Shown: positions 27,204 to 36,058 of the stretch, piece by piece
Layout: every line of letters starts with the position of its first letter
Numbering within the stretch: the first letter of the stretch is position 1
Assembly: GCF_001652915.1 (NCBI RefSeq)
Contig: NZ_BBQI01000008.1
Span: 85,414-149,413 of the forward strand
Direction: 5' to 3'
Length of the DNA: 64,000 bases
From: Cupriavidus sp. D384
Lineage (GTDB): Bacteria; Pseudomonadota; Gammaproteobacteria; Burkholderiales; Burkholderiaceae
Position numbers and translations under genes: made by a program
Notes under the pieces: generated by a model
The model's input: the letters and a program-made list of their open reading frames with translations, nothing else
Told to the model about the DNA's origin: nothing
Databases searched by the model: none

Positions 27204-28412
27204 TCAGGCAACCGTAATTTCGCGCATGAATACACGAAGAAGATCAAAGCCATCCCAGACCGGCGCGAAATCCAGCGCATGGCCGAACGGGACGACGCGA
27301 TCGATCCCCGCCAGCGGATTGGCAGCGATGAAATCGCGCAGCCTCTGTGTCTCGACACCGGCATACGAAAGCGTCTGCACCGTTCGGCTCAGCAAGGGCC
27401 GCATGGCATCGAGCGAGTCAAGCGACGATTCGAAGAACAGGCCCGCACCGCAGTGCAGTGTGTGGTGCAACGCGGGGGTGTCGAGCCACACTCGCACGAG
27501 GTCGTTGTTTGACGTCGTCGAAATGGCAACGTCCGCTTCGATCGCCAGAGCGTCCTCCGCCACCAGCTTGTTCACATAGTCCGCATCGCCGAATCGTTCC
27601 TGACGATCCGCCAGATACCCCTCAAAACGGCCCCAGAAGTCTGTCGAAGCGGCCTTGATCTGCACTGCATCACCGAGCCAGAGAACCAGCCGCGGCGACG
27701 AGCATGCCATCTGGTCGAACCAGTAGGCATCGTTGTAGAACGCTTCAATCCAATCAGCTTTTCGGCATTCGGTAGCCTCCGTCCAACTCTCAGCGCCGAT
27801 CAGCGCAAGCGAATACTTATTGGCGAACGCCACCTCCGTGGCCGTTCCGGGCAACGGAAGCTTGCGAATCTGCTCGACCGTCGCATTGCCGCCCCAGACC
27901 ACCCGGACATCGCACACCGCCGAGAATCGCGTCGTGGTGCGATCATCAGCCGCATATCGGACCAGCAGCGTGCGGCGAGCAATCTCCTGATGCGCTGGTT
28001 CCCTCAACAGTTTTGCAATCGCCCCAACGAGCAGGTCTGCCTGCGGGGAAGGCTTGGAAGAAAGGCGAACGATGTTCCGATTTCCCGTCAGAAGCGACAG
28101 AAACCACGAATACACGAAAATGGTGTCGACGTTGGACGGTGCGATGTGCAGTACTGTGCCGCGTGGCACGAGCAGCGCTTCGCCGGCACGACGCTCCATG
28201 TCCGCACGCAGACGGGCCAAGTTGGCGCGGCGCATCCAGAATCCCAGCGCCGTCAGCTCCGGGTACGTCCTCGCTTCCGGCATCCGCATCAGCAAGCCCG
28301 ACAACGCCTCGACAAAATCGAGAGACGCCGGAGCGAACGCGGGCAGCGGGGGAACGTCGGCCAACGCCTCGGGAAGCGGTGCCCCAGGGATCAACGATAC
28401 GTAATCAGCCAT
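27204..28412 (-). CDS. LuxC-type acyl-CoA/acyl-protein reductase
   Basis: A 402-residue member of the LuxC acyl reductase family, related to aldehyde dehydrogenases. In bioluminescent Vibrio this subunit reduces an activated fatty acyl group to the aldehyde with NADPH. The predicted nucleophile is Cys237 in WFDQMACSSPRL, and the cofactor-domain segments HIAPSNVDTIFVYSW and NRNIVRLSSK are present, so the enzyme looks intact. The start overlaps the LuxE-like stop (ATGA), as expected for partner subunits. The ATG at 28412 was chosen over a 40-codon upstream extension. No luciferase (LuxAB) or LuxD gene is nearby; the setting is a polysaccharide locus. The physiological acyl substrate is unknown. 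Confidence 0.85.
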   Translation of the reverse strand: MADYVSLIPGAPLPEALADVPPLPAFAPASLDFVEALSGLLMRMPEARTYPELTALGFWMRRANLARLRADMERRAGEALLVPRGTVLHIAPSNVDTIFVYSWFLSLLTGNRNIVRLSSKPSPQADLLVGAIAKLLREPAHQEIARRTLLVRYAADDRTTTRFSAVCDVRVVWGGNATVEQIRKLPLPGTATEVAFANKYSLALIGAESWTEATECRKADWIEAFYNDAYWFDQMACSSPRLVLWLGDAVQIKAASTDFWGRFEGYLADRQERFGDADYVNKLVAEDALAIEADVAISTTSNNDLVRVWLDTPALHHTLHCGAGLFFESSLDSLDAMRPLLSRTVQTLSYAGVETQRLRDFIAANPLAGIDRVVPFGHALDFAPVWDGFDLLRVFMREITVA

Positions 28413-29518
28413 CAGACGGTCACCATTTGCGATTGCGAGTCCGCCGCGTGAGTGTCGCTGCAGCCGCGTAATTCTGCCTTGGCAACACGTCCGTGCACGC
28501 GGAACGTACGACCCATGCGTCCACACGGGCAATCGTCAAGCCCAGTCCATTCACCCAGATCTTCCGTCAGCAGGCTATGTCCCGGATAACTCGTAGGAAG
28601 CACGGACAACACCTGGATCAGTCCGGTGCGGCCTTGCGGCAGGACTGACCAGTCGCGAGCGTCGCGGATAAGTACGTCAGCAAAAGCTGGGGCATGCAGA
28701 CGACCATGCTCGCATTCCATGAAGACCGAACCAACCTGCTCGACCATACCGTAGAAATTGTGCACCGCCCGGATGTTAAGCTTGTCCGCCAACGCCGCCT
28801 TGAAGGTGTCGTTGTCGACCGCTTCCTCGAGCAGCTTCTTCCATCCGCCACTGTGGATCAGGATGGCATCTTCGAAGCGCGGAGCATCTGGCATGTCCTT
28901 CAAGGCCTGATAGAAATACTTCCACACCATGAAGGTAAAACCGAAGATAAAGACGCGCTGTCCGCGATGCCGCTCCAGAAAGGCACGAATGCCATCGATA
29001 TCGGGCGTCATATCCTCGTCGCGCAATGCGTAGGTATGATCGCGCCCGAAATTCGAGAGTCCGAGAATTCCCGCGCCGCGCGCCGAGAAGGACTGGCGGT
29101 TCTTGATCACGCCCGGATGGTCGATGATCAGCATCGGCAACCGCGCCTTGCCCAAAAACTGCTGCAGGATCAGGACCAAGGTCTTGGTCTGCGCCATCGC
29201 AGTATCGCGATCCAGAATGATCCGGGACACGCGCTGTGACGTAGTACCCGACGACGTCAGCACCTTGAACACATCGTCTTTCGATACCGACCCGAGCTCA
29301 TATTCCTTGAACAGCCTGACGGGAATGAACGGAATCTGCTCAAGCGCGAACGACTGCCCGGCCTGATAACCATGTGCCTGCAAAATCCGGCCATATGGCT
29401 CACAACGCTCGGCATGCTGCCACGTCAACGCGGTCAGCGACTCGGAAAGGTAGCGGGACTTGTCGCCGTGCGCCATGCCATAGACAGGCCACGCGAAGTA
29501 GGGACGTTCGGTTGTCAT
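28412..29518 (-). CDS. LuxE-type acyl-protein synthetase
   Basis: A 368-residue ATP-dependent acyl-activating enzyme of the LuxE family. In Vibrio, LuxE adenylates a fatty acid, loads it on its own cysteine and passes it to LuxC. Visible are the phosphate-loop-like TSSGTTSQRVSRI near residue 90, the YGMVEQVGSVFMECE adenylation motif, CPCGRMGR (330-337) and RGCSD with Cys353 close to the C-terminus, where the acyl-carrying cysteine is expected. It is coupled to the LuxC-like gene by an ATGA overlap and lies 23 bases after the AMP-ligase gene. The context suggests acyl transfer for glycan modification rather than light production. Confidence 0.85.
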   Translation of the reverse strand: MTTERPYFAWPVYGMAHGDKSRYLSESLTALTWQHAERCEPYGRILQAHGYQAGQSFALEQIPFIPVRLFKEYELGSVSKDDVFKVLTSSGTTSQRVSRIILDRDTAMAQTKTLVLILQQFLGKARLPMLIIDHPGVIKNRQSFSARGAGILGLSNFGRDHTYALRDEDMTPDIDGIRAFLERHRGQRVFIFGFTFMVWKYFYQALKDMPDAPRFEDAILIHSGGWKKLLEEAVDNDTFKAALADKLNIRAVHNFYGMVEQVGSVFMECEHGRLHAPAFADVLIRDARDWSVLPQGRTGLIQVLSVLPTSYPGHSLLTEDLGEWTGLDDCPCGRMGRTFRVHGRVAKAELRGCSDTHAADSQSQMVTV

Positions 29519-29541
29519 ATCGTCAACTCAACTCAACGTGC

Positions 29542-30909
29542 TCAGGGACAAAGGGCCTTGAGCAGTTCCGCATACTGGACCTTGCCTGACGTCGACAGCG
29601 GGAATCCATCAACGGCATGCACTCGGATAGCCGAGCGATGCAACCGGTACTTTGCGCTAACGTGCGCAACCAGCGCATCTGTGCCATCGTTTTGTCCACG
29701 CAGGGCAACGACCAGAAGGTCGTCACGTCCGGTGACGGCAACATCGTAATTCTCTTCCCGCAACTGCGCTTCAACCTCGTCCAAGCCGATGCGGTTGCCG
29801 AAAACCTTGATGAAGCGCTTGAGCCGCCCCACCACATAGTAGTAACCATCCTCGTCACGGCGTGCCAGGTCACCAGTCAGGAGTACGCCGCCCTGCTGAT
29901 CGGCATCGGCCAGATCCTCGGCGCTGGCCGCGTAGCCCATCATGACGTTCGGGCCCGTATAGCGAAGCTCTCCGGTTTCGTTGACGCCGTCCACAATGCG
30001 ACCGTCTTCCGCGACTAGTTCGAAACTGCCTCCAGGGATGGCAATGCCAATCGAGCCGGCCTTGTCCAGCGTTTGCTGCGGCGGCACATAAGACATCCGG
30101 GCCGTCGCCTCCGTCTGTCCGTACATGACGAAGAAACGCTGCCCTCGCGACGCGGCCAGCTCGGCATACCATCGGATCAGCTCGGGAGCCAGCCTGCCAC
30201 CCGCCTGCGTCATTGTACGCAGTGATGGCAAATCCATGCGCTCGAAGCGCAGCTGCTTGAGCATGGCGTAGATCGTCGGCACGCCCGCGATGCTGGTCGC
30301 CTCATGCTCGCGGAAGACATCCCAGAACTTGCGAGCCGTCACCGGTTGACCAGTCAGCACGAGAGTCGCCCCAACGGACAGATGGCTATTTACGACCGAA
30401 AGCCCATACGAATAGTGCATAGGCAACGTCGTGACGGGCCGCTCGTATTCGTCGAGCTCAAGGTACTGCGCGATCGATTGCGCGTTAGCCTCAAGGTTCG
30501 CCGATGTCAATCTGACCAACTTCGGTGAGCCGGTACTACCCGACGTTGACAGCAGTACCGCAACATCCGGATGCACCGTCGGCGCGACATACCCAAGCGT
30601 TTTCCATTCGCCAGCCGCCGTCCGGACGTGGGTAACCGAAAAATGCGAATAGAGACGGTCACGCAGCGTCGCCTCCAGCTGGGCATCGACGAGCAGAACC
30701 GGATACCCATTGCGCAATGCGCCCAGATAGGCCGCTACCGAATCGACGCAGTTTTCACATTCCAGCGCAACCAGCGCGCGCGGTGCAAACCCAGCAACAG
30801 CAAACACTTCGTCCGCACGAGCAGCCAAGTCCGCGTAGGACAGGCGCTGGCCATCGTCCGCCAGAAGGGCAATCCGATCGCCGAACGACTCCAGACATTT
30901 CGCGAACAT
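29542..30909 (-). CDS. AMP-dependent acyl synthetase/ligase
   Basis: A 455-residue ANL-superfamily enzyme that would activate a carboxylic acid as the acyl-AMP and load it on CoA or on the acyl carrier protein encoded two genes upstream. The phosphate loop STSGSTGSPKLV starts at residue 121. YGQTEATARMSYV, TGDLARRDEDGYYYVVGR and the C-terminal lysine in STSGKVQYAELL (Lys443) are all present. It is shorter than typical acyl-CoA synthetases (500 or more) and closer in size to the amino-acid or hydroxyacid-activating enzymes that serve carrier proteins. The start overlaps the SDR stop (ATGA). The substrate is not known. Confidence 0.87.
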   Translation of the reverse strand: MFAKCLESFGDRIALLADDGQRLSYADLAARADEVFAVAGFAPRALVALECENCVDSVAAYLGALRNGYPVLLVDAQLEATLRDRLYSHFSVTHVRTAAGEWKTLGYVAPTVHPDVAVLLSTSGSTGSPKLVRLTSANLEANAQSIAQYLELDEYERPVTTLPMHYSYGLSVVNSHLSVGATLVLTGQPVTARKFWDVFREHEATSIAGVPTIYAMLKQLRFERMDLPSLRTMTQAGGRLAPELIRWYAELAASRGQRFFVMYGQTEATARMSYVPPQQTLDKAGSIGIAIPGGSFELVAEDGRIVDGVNETGELRYTGPNVMMGYAASAEDLADADQQGGVLLTGDLARRDEDGYYYVVGRLKRFIKVFGNRIGLDEVEAQLREENYDVAVTGRDDLLVVALRGQNDGTDALVAHVSAKYRLHRSAIRVHAVDGFPLSTSGKVQYAELLKALCP

Positions 30910-31655
30910 CAGATCAGCATCCCGCCGTCAACGCCGATGATCTGGCCGGTGACATACGAGGACAGATCGGATGCTAGGAAAAGCGCCACTTTGGCAATCT
31001 CCTCAGCCGAACCGACACGCCCCATGCGAATGGACGCCACGCGCTCCGCGAATTTCTCCGGGCCGATCGAGCGTGCCATGTCCGTGTCGATGAACCCCGG
31101 CGCAATAGCGTTGACGCGAATATTCTGCGGTGCAAGTTCCTTCGACAGCGACTTGGTAATACCAATGACCGCCGCTTTGCTGCCCGCATAGACTGCTTGG
31201 CCGACGTTGCCGTTGGTACCGATGATCGACGCCAGATTGATGATGCTGCCCCCCTTGTTGCGGGCCATCAGCCGGCTTGCGTACTGCGCGCAGTACAGGA
31301 CGCCGTAGGTGTTGGGCTCAAAGACACGATGAATCTGGGCTTCGGTCACCATGCTGATCAGCGCATCGTCCAGAACACCGGCGTTTGAGACCAGCACATC
31401 GAGACGCTTGGCCTGCTTGAACAACGCCTGAAATGCGTCGCGGACGCTATCGGGGCGCGCGACATCAAGTGGCATTACTGTCGACTGAGCGCCGGGGACC
31501 GCCTCTGCCAGACGCGCCTGCGCCTCTTCAAGTGCCTCGACTGACCGGCCTGACAGCACCACATGGGCACCCTCCCGAGCGAACAGTTCGGCAGTCGCGA
31601 AGCCTATGCCTCGCGCGGCACCGGTTACGAGCGCAATCTTGTCCTTGAGCAGCAT
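30909..31655 (-). CDS. SDR family oxidoreductase (3-oxoacyl-ACP reductase-like)
   Basis: A 248-residue short-chain dehydrogenase similar to FabG. TGAARGIG (residues 11-18) binds NADP(H), NAG follows at 91-93, and the catalytic set Ser143, Tyr156, Lys160 is intact; the C-terminus DLSSYVTGQIIGVDGGM is FabG-like. With the ACP eight bases upstream it may make a 3-hydroxyacyl-ACP from a 3-oxoacyl-ACP, a known route to 3-hydroxybutyryl decorations on amino sugars. This is inference from context. It is not the housekeeping fabG, because no fab cluster is around it. Confidence 0.87.
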   Translation of the reverse strand: MLLKDKIALVTGAARGIGFATAELFAREGAHVVLSGRSVEALEEAQARLAEAVPGAQSTVMPLDVARPDSVRDAFQALFKQAKRLDVLVSNAGVLDDALISMVTEAQIHRVFEPNTYGVLYCAQYASRLMARNKGGSIINLASIIGTNGNVGQAVYAGSKAAVIGITKSLSKELAPQNIRVNAIAPGFIDTDMARSIGPEKFAERVASIRMGRVGSAEEIAKVALFLASDLSSYVTGQIIGVDGGMLI

Positions 31656-31663
31656 GACGTCCT

Positions 31664-31903
31664 TCAGAAAGTTACGTTGTACTTGGCGAGGATTTCCTTG
31701 GCCTTACCAACGGAGCTCATGTCGACGATGTCATCCGTATCCATCATGATCTCAAAAGCGTTTTCGATTTCGGCCACGAGCGCCATATGCGCCACCGAGT
31801 CCCACTCGGGAATCGTGTTGTAGGTCAATTCGTCAGTGACTTTGTCCAGACCGATATTGAGCGATTGCGCAAAGACGTTGTGAAGCTTCTCGCTGTTGTT
31901 CAT
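31664..31903 (-). CDS. Acyl carrier protein
   Basis: A 79-residue acidic helical protein with the 4'-phosphopantetheine attachment motif DSVAHM (Ser36) in helix II position. The motif differs from the housekeeping ACP motif (DSLDTVE), which points to a dedicated carrier for a special acyl chain. It is the first gene of block B, eight bases before the SDR gene. The 187 bases upstream, to the wecA-like gene, are partly A+T-rich (GAAATTTTAAACTATTCG at about 31997-32020) and probably hold the block B promoter; a GGGACG/CGTCCC hairpin at 31951-31971 lies in the same region. Confidence 0.9.
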   Translation of the reverse strand: MNNSEKLHNVFAQSLNIGLDKVTDELTYNTIPEWDSVAHMALVAEIENAFEIMMDTDDIVDMSSVGKAKEILAKYNVTF

Positions 31904-32090
31904 GGAGTGAATGCTTGTCTATTGGATAAAGGATATGCGGCAAGCCGCCGGGGACGCCCGAAAGCCGTCCCGTCACATTTGCTTCGGCAAGAAAATGAAA
32001 TTTTAAACTATTCGTAGATTCTTCAAGTCGGAGATTACCTGCCGCAACACTCGTTACCGTCAGGCATTGACTGGAAGCGGCGGCCGGCCC

Positions 32091-33179
32091 TTAGGCGCCA
32101 GGCTGCGCTCCCTGTTTGCGAGTGAACTTACGCCCCATGCGCAGTAATTTCCAGGCATTTCGCACCATAAGAAAGTGGCTCGCGCTTATCGCGAGGAAGA
32201 GCAGGAAGATCCACTGCTCAGGCATGCCGAGGCGCCAAGCAGCGACGCCCACAAGCCCAAAGAGAGCATTGGCAAACCAGATCACGCAAACCACCTGGGT
32301 AGGCGATAGCCCAAGGCGTACCAGGACATGGTGCAGGTGGGTGCGGTCCGCCGCCAGCGGGTTGCGGCCCTTGATCATCCGCCGCAGGACCACGGCCATC
32401 AGATCGACGAGGATCAGACCCAGCACCCATAGCATGACCACCGGCGGCACGTGCCCGGCGGGATTGTATGGTATCTGGGACAACTCCACGGCGAACCACA
32501 CCATGACGTAGCCCAGCAACAGACTGCCAGCATCCCCTAGAAACACCCGCCTGGCCCCGCGCAGGGGATGGTTGACGTTAAGGAGCAAGAACCCCACCAA
32601 TGCGCCACAAAAGATCACCGCAATACGCAAGACCATCATATTGCCGACAATTGCGGCAAGATAGGCCATCCAGGCGAGCACGATAACGCTCAATCCGCCG
32701 GCCAACCCGTCGAGACCATCACTCATGTTCAAGGCATTGACCACCGCAAGGGCCGCGAAAATGGTCAGCGGAATGCCCCAGTTGAGCAAATCGATCTCAC
32801 GACGGCCGAACAGGTCGCCCAGCGAAGACAAGTAGACGTTGCCCCAAGAGGTCATCAGTATTGCCGCGAAAAACTGGAACGCAAGCTTGGTTAGTGGCCT
32901 CATGCCGCGCAGATCATCGACAAGCCCGACAATGGCAAGCAGCGTGACACCGGCATAAAGCGCCACGTATCTATCAAATGTCCGCAGATACATCAACGAT
33001 CCGATCCAGACCGCGACAAGGACAGCAACGCCGCCGATCAGCGGCACGTCGCCCACATGGCGCTTGCGGCCGCCCGGACTGTCAACCAGACCGATTTTTA
33101 CCGCACAGGGCCTCAGCACCAGCAGCACGACAAGGCAGATCAACCCGCAGGATGCAGGCACCCAGAAGTAGTCAAACAT
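32091..33179 (-). CDS. WecA/MraY-type undecaprenyl-phosphate HexNAc-1-phosphate transferase
   Basis: A 362-residue polytopic enzyme with about 10-11 helices that starts a lipid-linked glycan by moving a HexNAc 1-phosphate to undecaprenyl phosphate. Motifs of the family are clear: GGRKRHVGDVPLIGGVA, VGLVDDLRGM (Asp pair), NALNMSDGLDGLAGGL, FLGDAGSLLLGY and the substrate loop ADRTHLHHVL. The C-terminal tail is basic. It is the last gene of the rml/GT2 block C, 11 bases after a GT2 gene. Together with the phosphotransferase at 21.7 kb this makes two initiating enzymes of different families in the locus. Confidence 0.93.
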   Translation of the reverse strand: MFDYFWVPASCGLICLVVLLVLRPCAVKIGLVDSPGGRKRHVGDVPLIGGVAVLVAVWIGSLMYLRTFDRYVALYAGVTLLAIVGLVDDLRGMRPLTKLAFQFFAAILMTSWGNVYLSSLGDLFGRREIDLLNWGIPLTIFAALAVVNALNMSDGLDGLAGGLSVIVLAWMAYLAAIVGNMMVLRIAVIFCGALVGFLLLNVNHPLRGARRVFLGDAGSLLLGYVMVWFAVELSQIPYNPAGHVPPVVMLWVLGLILVDLMAVVLRRMIKGRNPLAADRTHLHHVLVRLGLSPTQVVCVIWFANALFGLVGVAAWRLGMPEQWIFLLFLAISASHFLMVRNAWKLLRMGRKFTRKQGAQPGA

Positions 33180-33190
33180 GACAAGATGGT

Positions 33191-34018
33191 TTACGAGGCT
33201 GCCCGACCCGCGCCCGCGCGGCGACGCAGGAAGGCAAAGTAGCTACGTGACAGAAACAGACGCGTCATGCTTTCGACGTGCCAGGCCAGGTATTTCCACT
33301 TTCTGCGGCTGTCGCGCTGCGCATCGTGCAACACGCTGACGGAAGTCACCCAGTGCACCGAATAACCTTGCAGGTGCGTGCGCAGACAGATATCGACATC
33401 TTCGCAGTACAAATGAAAGCGCTCGTCGAAACCGCCCAACTGCCGAAAGACATCGGCATTAAAAACCATCAGCATGCCGGCGACCCAATCTACCGCTTTC
33501 CCCAAACCCTCGGGATTGTAGTCTGCTTGCCGTTGCCGAAGGATGGCACGCCGCGCAAGGCGGCCCAGCGTCGGAACGTGGCGCGCGCTGTCCTCAAGTC
33601 CACCAGCGGAATTTCGGACACACGGTGCGGCAATGCCGGCTGCCTTTCTAAGCGCTGACACCAGCGCGCTGAACGGTTCGGCGCCCGCAAGCCGGATATC
33701 GGGATTGATGACGCAGTAAAAATCTGACTCGCATCCAGCGAAAGCCGCATTGTGGTTTGCGCCGAAACCCTTAGGTTCAGGGTTAAGGATCAGCGAATCA
33801 TAGAGTGGCGACGCCATCGGCTGGAATGCGCCCGCCGAGCTCGGCAGATTTTCCGTGACAATGACGCGCAAGGAGAGCTGGCCTCCGATTTCCGCCAGTT
33901 CATGCAGCAGTGGCAATACGAGTTCGCCTTGACCGTGACTGATGACGGACACGGCAATTTTCGCGAGCACGTCGGCGGCAGCCGGCTCAAAGCTTTCCGG
34001 AACGCCCCGTGAGGCCAT
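33191..34018 (-). CDS. Glycosyltransferase family 2 (rhamnosyltransferase-like)
   Basis: A 275-residue GT-A enzyme. NPEPKGFGANHNAAFAGCESDFYCVINPDI carries the donor-binding region and the DxD-like NPDI; the acceptor region is VAGMLMVFNADVFRQLGGFDERFHLYCEDVDICLR. This VCGA...F-GFDE-F..Y.ED.D pattern is that of WbbL-type rhamnosyltransferases, which fits the rmlABCD genes in the same block. Its start lies 32 bases inside the preceding GT2 gene. Rhamnose as donor is an inference. Confidence 0.87.
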   Translation of the reverse strand: MASRGVPESFEPAAADVLAKIAVSVISHGQGELVLPLLHELAEIGGQLSLRVIVTENLPSSAGAFQPMASPLYDSLILNPEPKGFGANHNAAFAGCESDFYCVINPDIRLAGAEPFSALVSALRKAAGIAAPCVRNSAGGLEDSARHVPTLGRLARRAILRQRQADYNPEGLGKAVDWVAGMLMVFNADVFRQLGGFDERFHLYCEDVDICLRTHLQGYSVHWVTSVSVLHDAQRDSRRKWKYLAWHVESMTRLFLSRSYFAFLRRRAGAGRAAS

Positions 34019-34985
34019 GCCCGATTCCCTTCATCATCAAACGCGCCCGTAATCCGCGCGGCGGAACACCAATCACGAAGAACACCAAAAACTGCAACAT
34101 CCGATACAGGTGTGCACTACGCCAGCCGATCGGCATTGGCACATGGCGGAGCATCGCGATCGTATTCCGGAATATGTAATAGTTGCGTAGTGGAGAATGC
34201 ACCGGAACTTCACGCATGCGGCCAAACCAGACACGCACCACGTGGTCGCCCAGCGAGTGGTCCAGCAAGGCATCGCAAACACCGAAGATCCGGTATCCCT
34301 TATTCAGGGCCCGCAGGCACCATTCCGTGTCAACGTGGTCGATGAAATACGTTTCGTTCATCTCACCAACGTCGCGCAGAACGTCCAAGCGGATCAGCGT
34401 GCCCGACGAAATCAGAAAATCCGCCTCCGTCCACTGCTCGCCAGCCGCGCACTCAACGCGACCGACAATGCCATGTCGGATCTTCACAAACTTCGAACGC
34501 ACGCGAGTGCGCCGATCGATCGTGACGGGACCCACCGCAGCAAGTTTGACACCCTCTTGCCGCAATGCCAAGTCGGCGGCAAGCAGATGCTGGACCATAC
34601 CTTCGAGCGGCAGACTGTCATGGTCCATCAGCAATCCGTATGGCATGCCAAGGCGATCGAGTTGCTGCAACCCCTTGTTATGCGCGGCGGCAATGCCTAG
34701 ATTGGCGCGGCAGTCGATCAACGTAACCGGAGCGCCAAAATTCTCTGCGCCCACATCGGGAACGACCTTCGAACCGTTGTCGACCACCACGATATGCGCA
34801 ACCTGGCGACCCAAAGCACGAAACAGTTCCTTAAGATGCAAAGCATCCGGGTTATAGGTCACCACGACCGCCCCTACGAGGCGATTCGCGACCTGCGCGC
34901 TCGCATACTTGGCCGGGAACTGGACGGAAGCGCCTTCCGGCCCGGCCGCCTCGGTGCACGCCGTGGACAAGACTGCCTGCATCAT
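33987..34985 (-). CDS. Glycosyltransferase family 2 (rhamnosyltransferase-like)
   Basis: A 332-residue GT-A enzyme: VVVTYNPDALHLKELFRAL, VVVDNGS, NLGIAAAHNKGL and LLMDHDSLP (DxD-type metal site), then FIDHVDTEWCLRALNKGYRIFGVCDALLDHSLGD. The pattern matches RfbN/WchF-like rhamnosyltransferases of O-antigen clusters. A hydrophobic stretch near residues 285-305 may contact the membrane. The start and the stop of the preceding gene overlap, and the downstream GT2 gene overlaps by 32 bases, so translation is coupled. Confidence 0.87.
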   Translation of the reverse strand: MMQAVLSTACTEAAGPEGASVQFPAKYASAQVANRLVGAVVVTYNPDALHLKELFRALGRQVAHIVVVDNGSKVVPDVGAENFGAPVTLIDCRANLGIAAAHNKGLQQLDRLGMPYGLLMDHDSLPLEGMVQHLLAADLALRQEGVKLAAVGPVTIDRRTRVRSKFVKIRHGIVGRVECAAGEQWTEADFLISSGTLIRLDVLRDVGEMNETYFIDHVDTEWCLRALNKGYRIFGVCDALLDHSLGDHVVRVWFGRMREVPVHSPLRNYYIFRNTIAMLRHVPMPIGWRSAHLYRMLQFLVFFVIGVPPRGLRARLMMKGIGHGLTGRSGKL

Positions 34986-36058
34986 ACAAATCGTTTGCGA
35001 ATCCGCTGCTTCAACTCTCGCAGCAAGTCCTTGCCGGAAATACTCTGCAGTGGGTTACCAGGCCGAAATGCATCGGCTTCACCCATCATTCGATGAAAGG
35101 TCCGATCATCGATATCGTAGTCACGCTTGAGCACCGCGCTGTGCGCAGGGCTCGCCAGCAAGTCGAACATCTTTGAGATGCCTACGATCCGGTACATATG
35201 GCCAAGCCACTGGTTGAAGCCGAAAAACAGCAGCGTCTTCTCGATATCCGCATGCTCGGCCGACGACGTAGGATCGCAAACTAGACGATCTCCAAAGGCT
35301 TCCTTCAGCAAGTCGGCGGACACTCCGTCAAAGAAGTTGCGCGCGATCATGTAGTGCTCGTTCATAATCCGGATCGAATTTGCCGGCGTGTGGCTGCTGG
35401 CGTTCTCCCCCGGAAGGATGCGGAAGCGCACCAAGTCCTCATTGGAAATGTGCAACTGCCAGTGGCGAATGAACCTTACCCACATCTCGAAGTCCGGAAG
35501 CTGCCGGTATCGGTTGTCATAAGCGCCTACCTGGCTGTACACCTCGCTGCGGATCAGCATCGACGGATGACACAGGCAATTGCCATGATCAAAAAAACGC
35601 TTCAGCCATTCGCCTCGCGAGCGATTCTCCTGGTCGAAAATATGGCCAAATTGCATGGTCGACTTCTCGATGGGCGAGCCATCCCTATCGACATAGCGTG
35701 CACGGCCGAAGACAGCACCCAGCTCGGGCTGCCGATCGAGCATGCTTACCTGGTACGACAGCTTCGCCGGCACCCATGCGTCGTCCGAATTGATCAACGC
35801 AATATACTTGCCGCGGCAACGCGAAATCAGGTCATTGGTCACGACACCGGCGCCGCGGTTCACTTCGTGCACAAACAGCTGCATGCGCGGGTCAGTTATC
35901 GTGCGAATGGCATCGGCCGTGCCATCGCTGGAGCCATCGTCGCCAATCAGAAGCTCGAAATCCTCGAAATCCTGTGACAAAACACTTTGAACGGATTCGA
36001 CCACGAACGGCGCATGGTTATACGCCGGCATGATGACCGAAACAGTAGGCAACTTCAT
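34982..36058 (-). CDS. Glycosyltransferase family 2 protein
   Basis: A 358-residue GT-A enzyme with a classical N-terminus: VSVIMPAYNHAPFVVESVQSVLSQ, LLIGDDGSSDGT and YIALINSDDAWVPAKL (metal-binding DD). The region NCLCHPSMLIRSEVY and the long C-terminal part are typical of O-antigen GT2 enzymes with broad sugar range. The frame is open 30 codons upstream, but MKLPTVSVIMPAYNH at 36058 is the natural start and overlaps the previous stop. Donor and acceptor are not assigned. Confidence 0.88.
   Translation of the reverse strand: MKLPTVSVIMPAYNHAPFVVESVQSVLSQDFEDFELLIGDDGSSDGTADAIRTITDPRMQLFVHEVNRGAGVVTNDLISRCRGKYIALINSDDAWVPAKLSYQVSMLDRQPELGAVFGRARYVDRDGSPIEKSTMQFGHIFDQENRSRGEWLKRFFDHGNCLCHPSMLIRSEVYSQVGAYDNRYRQLPDFEMWVRFIRHWQLHISNEDLVRFRILPGENASSHTPANSIRIMNEHYMIARNFFDGVSADLLKEAFGDRLVCDPTSSAEHADIEKTLLFFGFNQWLGHMYRIVGISKMFDLLASPAHSAVLKRDYDIDDRTFHRMMGEADAFRPGNPLQSISGKDLLRELKQRIRKRFV

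Noticed and set aside
26491..31903. A bioluminescence (lux) operon
   Set aside because: LuxC- and LuxE-type genes are present but luxA, luxB, luxD and luxG are not, and the neighbours are glycan genes.
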